A program made the translations under genes and the position numbers. From NCBI GenBank assembly GCA_025506515.1, contig CM046453.1, forward strand, positions 45,430,395 to 45,494,394: DNA of 64,000 nucleotides, read 5' to 3'. Below are positions 20,470 through 33,400 of this stretch, piece after piece. The notes below the pieces were generated by a model, which worked only from the letters and a program-made list of their open reading frames with translations, did no database searches and had not been told where the DNA came from. The number at the start of each line of letters is the position of its first letter. The first letter of the stretch is position 1. Origin of the DNA: Flaveria trinervia. Its lineage: Eukaryota > Streptophyta > Magnoliopsida > Asterales > Asteraceae.

Positions 20470-21428
20470 TGATGGGGTTTGTTAGACACCAAAATTTCGT
20501 TTAACCACTTAAACATTCTGAAAAACGCAGCGGAATAACAACTTAAAACATGATTTTATAAGCTGAAATATGTGCCCTTTAGATGACCATTTAAATGTAA
20601 AAACAACCCATGTATCAAGGATCATTATATGTGTATGAACATGCTATGTATGCATAAAATGAACACAATATGACAGCCATAAAAGGGCTGCCAAAATACC
20701 TTCCAGCAACCTCAAAAACGTGGATGACAAGAATGAGATGAAGAAGATGATGATGTCTTTATGCAGCCCTCAAAGAAGAGAACCTCAAGTAGTAATACCC
20801 ACAAGCTTCTTCTTTCAAACACCTTGCTATGCTAGGGAGCCTATTGCACCAATATGATCTTCCAATCTTTCCTTCAAGTACGAAATCCAGCCCCAAAATG
20901 CAGCCAAAATCCGAATTCTTGTGGTAAGAATGGGAGTTCTTGCCTTGTGAGTTTTGAGAGAGAGAGAGGTGAAAAGATGGAAGAGTGTGTGTCACATGAA
21001 AACTATTGTTTCAAGACACAAAATGGGGTTTCCAAAGGGCCCTGGGCGGCCGCAAGGCCAAACCCAAAAGGGTTTCCCACCCAATTTTTAATTTAAAAAA
21101 AACACTCTTTCATGCATTTTTTTATAAAATTAAAACAAGTCTAATTTTATAACATGTCACACTTTTATTTGACACTTTTAGCCAACATAAAAAAAGTATC
21201 AAATAAAATCCCATGAACAAAATTATCCATATAATATTGTTCTTATCACAAAAGCAATATTTAGAAAACCAATTTGCTAAATAGGTGCTAATATTTATTG
21301 TATGATCTTATCAACAATTAAATATTTGTTGGTGCTTGTTAAGCTCGTTATTGGGTATGACCTAACTTGGATCATAACACACTAACCACATCAATCTTTT
21401 ATGTGTCTTGGGCATACAAGATCCAACA
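20470..21428 (-). repeat. 5' LTR of F1 (959 bp)
   Basis: Pairs with 13271-14224. The minus-strand start is TGTTGGATC at 21428 and the end is CCCATCA at 20470, next to the PBS. Element transcription would start here and run leftwards. Confidence 0.95.
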
Positions 21429-21433
21429 TGCTC
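21429..21433. repeat. Target-site duplication of F1, right copy
   Basis: TGCTC directly after the LTR edge ATCCAACA; matches 13266-13270. Confidence 0.92.
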
Positions 21434-24400
21434 ATCCTTGACGTGGGACAGTGACATGTATCAAATTGTCCCTCTTTGATAGGTACCATACCTTTCTTAG
21501 AGTTTTCCATCTTGAACCTTTTCAAGATTTTATCAAGGTATGCACTTGGGTTAGACCTATCAACTACCTCGATCTATCGCTATAGATCTTTATTCCTAAA
21601 ATAAGCGGCTTCACCAAGATATTTATGAAAAACAACTTCCAAGCTAGGTTTTAACACCTTCCATGGTTGGAATATCATTTCCAAAAGGTATTATGTCATC
21701 AACATACAATACTAAGAATGTAATTATGCTCCCACTAGCCTTCTTATATACACAATCCTCGTCAGCGTTCTTGATGAAACCAAAATTCTTGATCTCTTCA
21801 TCAAAACGTTGATTCCAACTTCTCAATTCTTGTTTCAATCCACAAATTGATATCTTTAACTTGCATACTTTATTAGGATGTTTTGGATCGACAAAACCAT
21901 CAGGCTGAACCATATGGACAATCCCTTCGAGATGTCCATTAAGAAAAGCGGTTTTGACATCCATTTGCCAAATCTCATAGTCATAATATGCAGCTATGGT
22001 AACTAATATCGTAATTGACTTTATCATTGCCACAGGAGAGAAAGTTTCATCATAATCAACCCTTTGAATTTGAGTGAAACCTTTTGCTACAGTCTTGCTT
22101 TGTAGGTATATAAGTTTCCATGCATATCTGTTTTCTTCTTGAAAACCCACTTGCATCCAACTGATTTGGAGTTAAGTGGAGGGTCAACCAATTCCAGACT
22201 TGGTTGTCATACATAGATTGCATCTCTACGTTCATGGCTTCTAGCCATTCATCACAATCGGAATTGGACATTGCATCATGGTATGTAGTTGGCTCATCTG
22301 AATCAATCACATAGCATCCATTCATGAAAATCCATATCTTTCAGGTGGAACGCTAACTCTACTAGATCTGCGAACGTTTTGTGTGTATTTATCAACCTCT
22401 TGATCATCATCAACAGCCTCTTGTTGATGCTAGTGTCAACCAATGTGTATCGGCTTGTGGATCTTGATCCTCATGAAATTCCACTATTCTGTACGTTATT
22501 CTACATAAGAAACTAGCTTCCAAGAACTCTGCCTTTCGGGCAATAAATACCTTTTGCTCTGTTGGATCAAAGAAGTAGTATCCTATACAGTCTTTGGGAT
22601 ATCCAACAAATATACACTTAGTGGATCGACTTTCCAATTGTTATGGTGTTTAGCTTAACATATGCTTCACAACCCCATACTTTTAAATATGATAGTGATG
22701 GAACTCTTCCATGCCATATTTCAAAAGGTGTCGAATCCACTTTCTTGGTCGGGGCCATATTTAAAATACAAGTCGCGGAGAGCAATGCAAATCCCCAAAA
22801 TGATAGAGGTAGTGAGCTTATAGCCATCATAGATCGAACCATATCCAATAGGGTTCGGTTTCTCCTTTCGGACACACCATTATGTTGTGGTGTTCAAGGT
22901 GGAGTAAGTTGTGAGACGATCCCACAACTTCTTAGATGATCCTGAAAAGCCTCACTTAGGTATTCACCTCCTCTATCTGAACGAAGAACTTTGATAGTTT
23001 TATTGAGTTCATTTTCTACTTCATTCTTGAAGATTTTGAACATTTCAAAAGCTTCATGTTTATGTGGCATCAAGTACACATAACCATAGCGACTATAATC
23101 GTCGGTAAATGTAATGAAGTATCTTTGACCATTTCTAGTCATGTCTTAAAAGGACCACATACCATTGAATGTATGATTGCCAATAAGTCTTTTGCCATCT
23201 CGTTAGTACCACTAAAGGGCGACTTGATCATCTTACCTTGTAAACAAGATTCACACTTATCAAATGAATCACTTTCATTTGTTTTCAAAAGACCATTCTT
23301 TTGACGTGTTTGAATCCGATTCTTGTTTATGTGACCAAGACGACAATGTCAAAGATAAGACTCACTTAAATCCATTTTAAGTTTCTTGGTGCTTGTTTGG
23401 TATAATGAGTTATTATAGGATGAATCATCATGAACCAATTCATAGATACCATTAAAAGCCATAGCCTTGAAATAAAATACATCATCCATAAAAACATAGA
23501 TACCATGCTTTACAAACTTTGAATCATAACCACATTGTTTTAAATTGGAAATAGAAATTATGTTCCTAGTCAAACTAGGAGCACACAAAATGTTCTTAAC
23601 AACACTTCCAAGCCATTTGAAAGATTCAAAATATAGTCTCCTTGGGCTTTGACATCAACTTTTGCTCCGTTGCCCATGTAGAGACTTGTGTCTCCCTTCT
23701 TGAAGTGCTTATTTCTTTTGAACCCTGCAACAAATTGTAAATATGAGTTCCACATCCGGTATCCAATACCCATTTGTTTGAAGAAATGACATTTAAAACA
23801 ATGTGAATCATGAAAGTTGTACCTGAGGTTTGACGAGCATCCCTCTTGTTTCTCAACTCTTTGAGATAGGTTGGACAATTCCTTTTCCATTTTCCTATCT
23901 CACCACACTCAAAGCATGGATCGTTCTCCATTACCTTAGGCTTCTTAAGCTTAGGCTTTGGAGGTTTCGCTTTAGCCTTCCCTTTCCCTTGCCTTTGATG
24001 CACCCCTTTCCTTTGGCAACATTTGCCTTGGATCGACGAATGGCCTTTTCTTATTGCCTCCCTCATTGATCAAGAGAACATGTAGAACTTTTCTACCCAT
24101 CCCTGCCTTGGCTATTTTGAGCATTGCGTGAAGCTCACTAATGCTCTTGTTCCACCAGTTCATATTGTAATTCATTATGAACGTCTCAAACCTTTTGGTT
24201 AGGCCATTAAGGGTCAAATCCATGGACAACTCCTTTGAGATGGGACAATTAAGCCTCTCGAGGTGATCAAAGTGGCTTTTCATCTTAAGAATATAAGATG
24301 ATACCGATTGAGTTTCTTCCATGCGACACGCAGGAAGCGCTCAAACTGTTTCGAAGCGCTCTACCCTAGCTTGTTGAAGGAACATTTCCTTCAATTGGGT

Positions 24401-24707
24401 AATCATGTCATATTCCCCGTGATGCTCCAAGTCCTTTTGGAGTTCGGGAATCATAGCTCCCAACATGAGGCAAGAAACCTGCATGGAATCCTCAGTGTAT
24501 TGAAGCCAATCGTTATAGGCCTCAACATCCTCGGGGTTGGGTTGGTCAGGAATGGGATGGTCAAGGACATAGGCCTTTTTCTCTTGCTTGAGAACAATTC
24601 TCAAGTTTCAAAATCAGTCCATAAAGTTATTATGGTTAAGACAATCCCTCTCTAAGATGGTTCTTAGTGATAATGGTCGGGGTGGTAGCATTATTGTTTA
24701 TGGCCAT
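21434..24707 (-). pseudogene. gag-pol of F2, 5' part (broken)
   Basis: The minus strand from ATG 24707 runs: Gag core (24604-24341, LKQEKKAYVLDHPIPDQP), Gag tail with SKELSMDLTLNG in frame, zinc knuckle CFECGEIGKWKRNC in which the zinc His is Lys, protease WVLDTGCGTH (about 23765), integrase core with LRSDRGGEY and MSERRNRTLLD, and RT with QMDVKTAFLNG and LYVDDII (about 21690). Numerous frameshifts separate these blocks. It ends at 21434 where F1 is inserted, and the RNase H half is at 12591-13270. Non-functional. Confidence 0.9.
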
Positions 24708-25555
24708 TTCTACAAAATTTACAAAGTTCATATTAGTATTTCTCGAAAAAATTTCATCTTAATCATTAATACCCTTTACATGTCTCATAGACAATTAATA
24801 ATTAAAATCTAAATCCAACGTTACATTTAAATGATGGTTAGGTGACCTTTATCACATTATTTAAATTAAAGGTAGTCAACATTTGACAATTGCAACCTAT
24901 TGCAACTTCTAGCTTTATAGGATCGATTAAACATCTTATGTTTAGTTGGCATGTAAAATCCCATCAACACGATTGTACGTCATGCTTCGGTGACCCTATG
25001 CACATGGTTTCCAATTCAAGTCGTCCTACATACACACACGTGTGAGTTTACACATACAATTGGTTAGGTGACCTTTATCCCACAAATATATTAAGCCCAC
25101 CTCAAACACACAAGTTCCCTAGAAGTGCTTAGGTGACCTTTATCCCACAAATAGTTTTCAAGTGATTCGAGTGTCGTGTAAAAGGATGGTGTTTAACTTG
25201 TTTCCAAAGGGATTTTGATTTCATTATTTCTAGTTATGAAAACTCTATGTACCTTGTATTCGCATGCTTTGAAATACATGGTACCCTATGGTTCTTTTTA
25301 ATAAAACCTCTTTTATTTTGAAATCATTAATCCTTTTAATAACTTTTATTAACTTATTAATGATTAAGAACCATGAAAATTCAGCTTGTCATGATAATTT
25401 ATTAAGATTGTTAAGCATATCCACATATCAAACAATCAACATAAAATGGATAATCAAACAAACATATACAAAACAACCACATGTGCATAACCATAGCAAC
25501 TTAGTTGACCAAACTTGTTTGCCATCACAAGTATGGTCATAAGGTCTTTCCTAAA
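24708..25555 (-). other. 5' leader of F2, truncated
   Basis: Aligns to the F1 leader and carries GGTTAGGTGACC-type motifs at 24836-24855, 25062-25081 and 25127-25146. The last recognisable F bases are GGTCTTTCCTAA; family E sequence follows without LTR, PBS or a target duplication. The junction is therefore a deletion or recombination breakpoint. Confidence 0.8.
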
Positions 25556-26069
25556 CTTAATGAGGCTCTAATGATGGAAGTTTGGTTGAAGCTATGCAAG
25601 AGGAGCTACTTCAATTCAAAAGACAGAAAGTTTGGAACTTGTGTCCTCTTCTTCATCGGAAGACTACTATAGGAACCAAATGGGTGTTTAGAAATAAGAA
25701 AGATGATAGTGGCATAGTGATAAAAATAAAGCTAGACTAGTTGTTCAAGGATAAACAAAAGAAGGAATTGACCACACGGATGCCTTTGCTCCTGTAGCAA
25801 GATTGGAAGCTGTTAGGATATTCTTGGCATTTGCTGCATCAAGAACATCAAGGTCTATCAACTTGATGTCAAGTGTACTTTTCTCTATGGGGTGATTGAT
25901 GAAGAGGTGTATGTCAAATAGCCACCTAGTTTTGCAAATCCTGATCATCTTGAGTATGTCTTGAAACTTGACAAAGCTCTTTATGGGCTGCATCAGGCAC
26001 CAAGGATGTGGTATGAGACTCTATCTCAGTATCTCTGCAAGCATGGATACAAAAGGGTACTATAGATGG
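25556..26069 (+). pseudogene. Reverse transcriptase fragment of family E (E1)
   Basis: A plus-strand scrap matching E2 at about 32307-32835: QRKVW-NLC block, GTKWVFRNKKDD, VYQLDVKC (a variant of the QMDV block), YGLHQAPRMWYETL and the CKHGY block. Stops and frameshifts are present (for example TAG in GVIDEEVYVK-PP). It starts abruptly at the F2 breakpoint and ends at the LTR of F3. E2 has its own complete copy of this segment, so E1 is a different insertion. Confidence 0.82.
26065..26069. repeat. Presumed target-site duplication of F3 (left copy)
   Basis: GATGG precedes the F3 LTR. The other side is deleted, so it cannot be confirmed. Confidence 0.3.
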
Positions 26070-27009
26070 TGTTAGGTTATGTAACAAGTTTATCAAAGCA
26101 AGTTTAACCATTTAAACATCAAAAACATAGCGGATATTTGTGGTTAAAGTATGTTAAACAATGTGAAATTTTTAACCATTTTAAACAAAGACAAAACCCA
26201 AGAACAAGGATCATTAATATATGTGAAAAGGCATGCTATCAAAACGAAAAGAACAACCATAGGGTGTTCTTGAAACTACCTTCCAAGAACAAGATGTTAA
26301 AGTATGGATGATATGAAGATGATAATGCTCTTGAATGTCCAGCTCCCAAGAGATAAAGCCTCAAGTTTGTATACCCACAAGATGTTCCAAACACTAGCTA
26401 GTTAGGGAGAACAACACAAATAACCCTCTTCTTGTGCCTCTTACAAAACCTAAATTTTCAGCTTCCTTTTTCTCCTCTTGGATCCAAAATTTTCAGGTTT
26501 TTGAAGAGAGTTTCTTGCTTGTGTGTGTGAGAGAGAGTGTGTGTTTGATGGAAGAGTGCAAGAGTATTTTATGTCTTGTAAAACTCAAGACAAAACTTGA
26601 TTCTCAAGAGCCATAAGGGTTGCCAAAATTTTTAGTTTGAAATGAGTTCGCCCCCCATTTCAATTTTTATAAAAAAAAGTTACACTCTTAACCCTTAAGT
26701 TTATAAAATTAAAAACCCCCTTTAATTTTATAATATTAACACACTTTTATTGTTATTATTTAACTCACTTAAATAATGAAACAAATAATTTCTCATGAAC
26801 AATTACCCACATAATGTTGTTCTTTTACAAAAGCAAAGTTTAAAAAAACCCATTTTCTAAATTGGTGTCAATATTTATTTGTATGATCTCGCCAACAAAT
26901 AAATATTTATTGATTTTTGTTTAGCTTGTTATTAGGTATGACCCGACTTAGATCATAACGTACTAACCACATCAATCTTGTATGTGTCTTGGGCATACAA
27001 GATCCAACA
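26070..27009 (-). repeat. 3' LTR of F3 (940 bp)
   Basis: The plus-strand edges are TGTTAGGTTATG and GGCATACAAGATCCAACA. It contains the family blocks TTTAACCATTTAAACAT and ATAGCGGA. More diverged from F1 than F1's two LTRs are from each other, so it is an older copy. Confidence 0.88.
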
Positions 27010-27019
27010 ATCTCCCACT
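27010..27019 (-). other. Polypurine tract of F3
   Basis: The minus strand reads AGTGGGAGAT, adjoining the LTR. Confidence 0.8.
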
Positions 27020-27341
27020 TGCACAAGATTCATAGAAGATTGATGCAAGTAGTAATATTTGAGATGCAGGTCAGTCCAGTATTTGTATCCCACAAATATC
27101 TATGAAGTTTGGTAGCAACATTTTGCTCTATATTCATCCATATGAATATCTACCAATCCAAATTCATAACAGTCTTACCTTCATACTTGTTCCCACAAGT
27201 ATGAAACACAATGGTCGTTCTGAGTAAATGATTTACTCATGGATTTTAAACATGCAAAACAGGAATATTAGTTGAAACATTATAACCAAATATTTTATTC
27301 AAGTAATAAAGGGTTACGATATCTAAATACAAAACTAAAGA
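27020..27341 (-). other. 3' untranslated region of F3, internally deleted
   Basis: About 320 bp, against about 760 in F1. GATGCAAG(T)AGTAA joins directly to TATTTGAGATGCAGG; in F1 these lie about 440 bp apart and share a GTAA/TAGTAA microhomology. No coding potential. Confidence 0.7.
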
Positions 27342-30300
27342 TCAAATCCAGTCACTAGAATATTGAAGTCCTATAGCACAAGTATGACCTTCATGCTTTG
27401 CCTTTTCCAGAAGCTTCGTGAGTGGATCCGCAATGTTTTGATCCGTGTGAACTTTGCGAATACATATCTTTCCCTTTTCAACTTCATCCCTTATGTAGTT
27501 GAATGTCCATTTAATGTGCCTAGTCTTTTGATGTGCACGGGGTTCCTTGATTTGAGCAATCGCACCCTCATTATCACAAAGAATTTCTAGGGGGTCCAGA
27601 ATGGAAGCCCTAGATTGGTAATGAATTTCTTTAACCATGTAGCTTCCTGAGCTGGTAATGAAGCAGTGATGTATTCTGACTCTATAGTTGATAATGCCAC
27701 CACATCTTGATTAGAGCTCTTCCAAGAGATTGCTCCTCCATTCAAGATGAAAATGTACCCCGATTATGATCGTGAATCATCCCGATCAGTTTGGTAACTC
27801 GCATCTGTGTAATCCTTTACTACGAGTTCCTCCTCACCGGATCCATAGATTAGGAACATATCTTTGGTCCTCCTTAGGTACTTAAGTATGTTCTTAATAG
27901 CCATCCAATGACTGTTTCCAGGATTTTGTTGGTATCAGCTTGTCATGCTTAATGCCCACGACACGTCCGGCCTAGTGCATATCATTGCATACATGATGCA
28001 TCCTATGACAGATGCATATGGGATTCCCTTCATTTTGTCTTGCTCATCCTCTGAGCTTGGACATTGAGTCTTACTAGATATTGTGCCTCTTTGAATAGGT
28101 ACGGTACCTTTCTTAGAATTTTCCATCTTAACCTTTTCAAGATCTTATCAATGTATGAACTTTGATTCAAACCTATCAACCGCCTTGATCTAACCGTATA
28201 GATCTTTATTCCCAAAATATAGGTGGCTACACCAAGATCCTTAATGGAGAAACAGTTTCCAAGTCAGGTTTTAACACCTTCCAAGGTTGGAATGTCATTT
28301 CCAAATAGTAACATGTCATCGACATACAATACTAGGAATGTGATGATGCTCCCACTAGCTTTCTTATATACACATGCTTCATCAGTGTTTTTGATGACCC
28401 AAATTTGATTATCTCTTCATCAAAATGGTTATTCCAACTTCTTGATGCTTGCTTCAATCCATAGATTGATTTCTTTAACTTGCATACTTTGTTAGGATGT
28501 TTTGGATCGACAAAACCTTCAGGCTAAACCATATAGGCATCTTCCTCAAGATATCCATTTAGAAAAGTGGTTTTGACATCCATTTGCCAAATCTCATAAT
28601 CATAATGAGCAACTATGGAAAATAATATCCTAATAGACTTTAGCATTGCAACTGGTGAGAAGGTCTCATCATAATCAACCGTTTGAGTTTGAGTGAAACC
28701 TTTTGCTACAAGTCTAGCTTTATAAGTATCCAAGTTTCCATGCATATTGATTTTCTTCTTGGAAACCCACTTACTTCCAACTATCTTGGAGTTAAGAGGT
28801 GGTTTAACCAAGTCCCACACTAGGTAGTCATACATGGATTGCATCTCAACATTCATGGCTTCAATCCATTTGTCACAATCCAAATTGCACATTGCATCAT
28901 GATAAGTGGTTGGTTTATCACAATCTACCACATAGCATCCATCCACCAAAAATCCATATCTTTTAGGTGGATTACTAATCTACTAGATCTGCGAACATTT
29001 TAAATGTATTGATCAACCACTTGATCATCCTCAACATCCTCATGTTGAGTGCTAGTGTCAACCAAACGCATATCGGTTTGTGGTTCTTGATCTTCCTCAA
29101 GCGCCACAGTTCTACTGCTAGTTCTTTTCGTATGGAACTTAGCTTCTAAGAACTTAGCCTTCTTGGCAACAAACTCCTTATGTTCCAATGGATCATCGAA
29201 ATAATATCCCATAGAATCTCTTGGATATCCAATGAAGATACACTTAGTGGAACGGCTTTCTAACTTGTTTGAGGTGGGAGTCTTAACATAAGCCTCACAA
29301 CCCCATACCTTTAAATATGATAGTGGTGGAACCCTTCCATGCCATATTTCAAAAGGTGTTGTTCCACTTTCTTGGTTGAGGCCATATTCAAGATACGGGC
29401 CACAGAGAGCAAAACGAAACCCCAAAATAATAGAGGCAATTACCTTCTAGCCATCACAGATCGAATCATATCCAATAAAGTTCGATTTCACCGCTCAGAC
29501 ACGCCATTATGTTGTGGCGTTCTAGGTGGAGATAGTTGTGAGAAAATACCACAACTTCTAAGATGATCTCTAAAAGCATCACTTAGGTATTCACCTCCTC
29601 TATTGGTGCGGAGAATTTTTTTTTCTTATTGAGTTGATTTTCTACTTCATTTTGGAAGATTTTGAACATTTCAAAAGCTTCATCTTTGTGTCTTAACAAG
29701 TACGCCTAACCATATCGACTATAGTCGTCGGTAAAGGTAATGAAGTATCTTTCATGGTACCTAGTCATTGGTTTTAAAGGACCACATACATCCGAATGTA
29801 TGATGCCTAATAAATCTTTTGCCCGTTGGATTTGCCACTAAAAGGTGCCTTAGTCATTTTACCTTGTAAACAACATTCACAAACATCAAATGAATCATAT
29901 TCACTTGCTTTTAAAAGACCGTTCTTTTGAAGTGTTTGTATGCGCTTCTTGTTTATATGACCAAGACGGCAATGCCAAAGATAGGTGTCACTCAAATCCA
30001 ATTTGAGTTTCTTAGTGATGGTTTAATAAAATGAGCTATCATATAATGTGTTTTCACGAACAAATTCATAAATACCATTAATAGGAATAGCTTTAAAGTA
30101 AAATATGCCATTTTTCATTTTCAATAAAAGTCAAAACATAACCATATTGTCTTAATTGGGCAACAGAAATAATGTTCCTAGTCAAACTAGGAGCATACAA
30201 AATATTGTTCAAAATTGCTTCCAAACCATTTGGAAGCTTCAGGATGTAGTCCACTCGGCCTTCAACTTGAACTTTTTCCCCATTCCCCAAATAGAGGCTA

Positions 30301-30461
30301 ACATCCCCTTTCTTGAAGTCCTTACTTATTTTGAACCCCTACTATAAGTTGCAAATATGAGTTCCACATCCGATATCCAATACCCATGTGTTAGAGGATA
30401 TTAAGTTTAGATCAATATGAATCATGAAAATTGTACCTGAGGTTTGCCCGGCATCCCTCTT
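27342..30461 (-). pseudogene. pol of F3 (broken)
   Basis: Minus-strand order: protease remnant (30290-30093, MGNGEKVQVEG and LYAPSLTRNIISVAQLRQYG), integrase zinc region (30001-29807, LWHCRLGHINKKRIQTL, CECCLQGKMTKAPF), integrase core and C-terminus (29425-29000), RT (28949-28030, with VGSKWVSKKK and IWQMDVKTTFLNGYLEED) and RNase H (27638-27342, LEILCDNEGAIAQIKEP). A T-run near 29618 breaks the integrase frame, and other frameshifts follow. Close to F1 in sequence but clearly inactive. Confidence 0.9.
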
Positions 30462-33400
30462 AGGGCTAGTTGCTTTTGGAGGAGATGAAAGTGGTTACAT
30501 TTCTGGAAGGGGCAAGGTCACAAATGTTAAGCTCAACATTGAAAAGGTAAACTTTGTCAATGAGCTTGGGTACAAACTTCTAAGTGTATCTCGATTTTGT
30601 GATCAGAGTCATAACATGCTAGCGTGAGTGTATTGTTCTCATGATAGCATGAGTGCATTGTTCTCAAGCTTGGGGTGGTCATTCCTCATGAGCATATTCT
30701 ACTTGTAGCCCTCATGAAAGGGAACATGTACAAGATGGACTTGCAAGAAACATCTCCCTCTGGAGAAGTTTCATGCTTTCTGTCTAAAGCCATAGTGATG
30801 AATATTTCCTATTGCATAAAAGAATGTGCCATGTAAACTTTAAAAACATGAATAAAGTAATTAAGGATGATTTGGTAACTGGAATGCCAATGAAAGAGTT
30901 TACAAGTGATGATCATTGTGTTGCATGCTTGAAAAGGAAGCAACATAAGGTATCTCATAAGCCTAAGGAAAGCAACTCCATCACTACACCCCTACACTTG
31001 TTAGATATGGATCTCTTTGGCCCCACCAGTGTAATGAGTCTAGGAAGGACCTCCTATTGTTTAGTGATCATAGATGCCTTTAGAATATTCACTTGGGTCT
31101 TCTTCCTTAGAACTAAGGATGAGACTTAAGAGATTCTAAAGAATTTTATTCTAAAGATTGAGAATCAATCTGATCACAATGTCAAAACCATAAGATGTGA
31201 TCAAGGAACTGAATTCAAGAACCAAATCCTTATACATTTTTGAGGAAAAGGATATTACAAGGCAATACAGTCCTCCCAGGACTCCTAAGCAAAATGGTGT
31301 TGCTGAGAGGAGAAACATGACACTGATTGAAGCTGCAAGAACCATGTTGTCTTACTTTAAGCTGCCCATCACCTTCTAGGTAGAGGCATTCAACACTGCC
31401 TGCTATGTGCAGTACAAATTTTAGTGGTTAGACTCATGGCAAGACTCCTTATGAACTTTGGCACAAGAGGAAACCTTTCATTGGTTTTCTCAGGTCATTT
31501 GGATGTCCTTGCACCATCTTGAATACCGAAGATCAAATTGCAAATTTGCTGAGAAATCAGATGATGGACACTTTATTGGATACTCTTCCCAAGCTAAGGC
31601 TTATAGATTATACAATCTTAGAACTAAAATTGTTGATGAGTCAACTAATATGACTTTCAATGAACACAAACCCTGTGTAGCTGCTTCTGGTCCTGATTGG
31701 CTATTTGATCTTGATTTAGTTACCAACTTGTTTAACAAATCTTGTGAGACTCTTTCAAGACCTGCGGAAAATTTAACTACAGGTGATCCTGACCCAAGAT
31801 TTGAGATAAGAAGACCTTCAAGTAACATATCTTCAGCTTCAGTTGTAACTACTTCTACAAGTGAAGTTTCTATCAGCACCACAATCACAAACTTAGCTAA
31901 GACATCTGGGATGCCTTAAAATTCCAGCTCAGAGGCTTTACAACCAAATAAAGACACTACAAATGTAGAGGAAAATAACGGAGGTGGTGATAGTGATCAG
32001 GAATTTCTTGATGTTGATAACCACTCCATAGATGACAACATCAATGATGTCGCACACTCATTGGATCAAGTCTCTCTTGATAAGTGTGCTGATATGGTGG
32101 GACAAACATCTATGCCAGATTTGAATTTCTCTAATTTAGATCACTCTCAGCAACTTGCTATGATCCCTCAGCTAAGGATCCCCAAGTCTCACCCCACCAC
32201 AAACATCATTGGAGATGTTGACACAGGGGTAATAACAAGAGGACAAACCCATGAAGCAAATGTTTGTCTTCACTCTTGTTTCTTATCATAGATAGAGCCA
32301 AAGAAAATTGATGAGGCCCTGAAGGATGGAAGTTGGGTTAAAGCTTTGCAACTGGAGTTACTTCAATTCAAAAGATAGAAAGTTTGGAACCTTTGTCCTC
32401 TTCCTCATAAGAAGACTACCATTGGAACCAAATGGGTTTTTAGGAACAAGAAGGATGATAGAGGCATTATCATCAAGAATAAAGCTAGACTAGTTGTTCA
32501 AGGATACACACAAGAAGAAAGGATTGACTACACTTATGTCTTTGCAACTATAGTAAGACTGGAAGCTATTAGGATATTCCCGACATTTGCTGCATCCAAG
32601 AACTTCAAGGTCTATCAACTTGACGTCAAGTGTGCTTTTCTTATGGAGTGATTGATGAAGAGGTGTATGTCAAACAACTACCAGGTTTTGCAGATCCTGA
32701 CCATCCTGATTATGTCTGCAAGCTTGAGAAAGATCGTTATGGGCTGTATCAGGCACCCAGGACGTGGTATGAGATTCTATCTCAGTATCTCTGCAAGCAT
32801 GGATACAGAAGGGGTATTATAGATGGAACTCTCTTCATCAAAGGACAGGGAAATGACTTGATGCTAGTTCAAGTATATGTAGATGACATCATCATTGGTT
32901 CAACTAATCCAAGGCTCTGCAAAGAGTTTGAGAAGCTGATGAAGGACATATTTGAAATGAGTGCTATGCGGGAACTCAATTTCTTTCGGGGAATTCAAGT
33001 GAAGCAAGTTGAAGATGGCATCTTCATTATTCAGTCAAAGTATTTTCAAGACATACTTAAGAGATTCAACATGACTGGCTGTAAGATTGCTAGGATACCC
33101 ATAGCAAGAAACCCTTCCTTGGACCTGATCTTGAGGGGGAGTGTATGGATGAACACCTTTATAGGGCTATGATTGGGTCTCTTATGTATCTTACAGTAGC
33201 AGGCCTGATATCATGTTTGCTACATGTATTTGTGCAAGATATCAAGCCAACCCTAAGATGTCTCACCTTATCACTATCAAAAGTATTCTAAGATACCTCA
33301 AAGGTGCCTCAACACTTGGTATGTGGTATCCTAAGAATTTTGATCTCAATCTATATGCTTATACAAATACTGATTATCGTGGTTGCAACATGACTGCAAA

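Larger units (their letters stand above)
13271..21428 (-). mobile_element. Element F1: near-complete copia retrotransposon
   Basis: An 8158-bp minus-strand element with two LTRs (20470-21428 and 13271-14224), a PBS, leader, gag, pol and PPT, flanked by TGCTC on both sides. It lies inside F2, a member of the same family, and interrupts the F2 pol between RT and RNase H. The LTRs differ at only about a dozen sites, mostly 1-2 base indels, and all catalytic motifs through RT are in frame, so it is the youngest element here. Lineage is perhaps Tork/Angela-like; not tested. Confidence 0.95.
10321..25555 (-). mobile_element. Element F2: copia element split by F1
   Basis: Minus-strand element in two blocks, 10321-13270 and 21434-about 25555, separated by F1 and its target duplication. 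It holds a 3' LTR (with foreign insert), PPT, 3' UTR, a broken pol and gag, and most of the 5' leader. The leader still matches F1 up to GGTCTTTCCTAA at about 25541-25554, then stops abruptly where an E fragment begins. The PBS and 5' LTR are therefore lost. Confidence 0.88.
26070..30461 (-). mobile_element. Element F3: truncated third copy of family F
   Basis: Minus-strand element with 3' LTR, PPT, a shortened 3' UTR and a broken pol reaching back to the protease-zinc-knuckle border. It stops at GCATCCCTCTT (30451-30461) where F1 continues TTCTCTCAACTC. The gag, leader, PBS and 5' LTR are missing. Family E sequence begins at the breakpoint. Confidence 0.88.
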
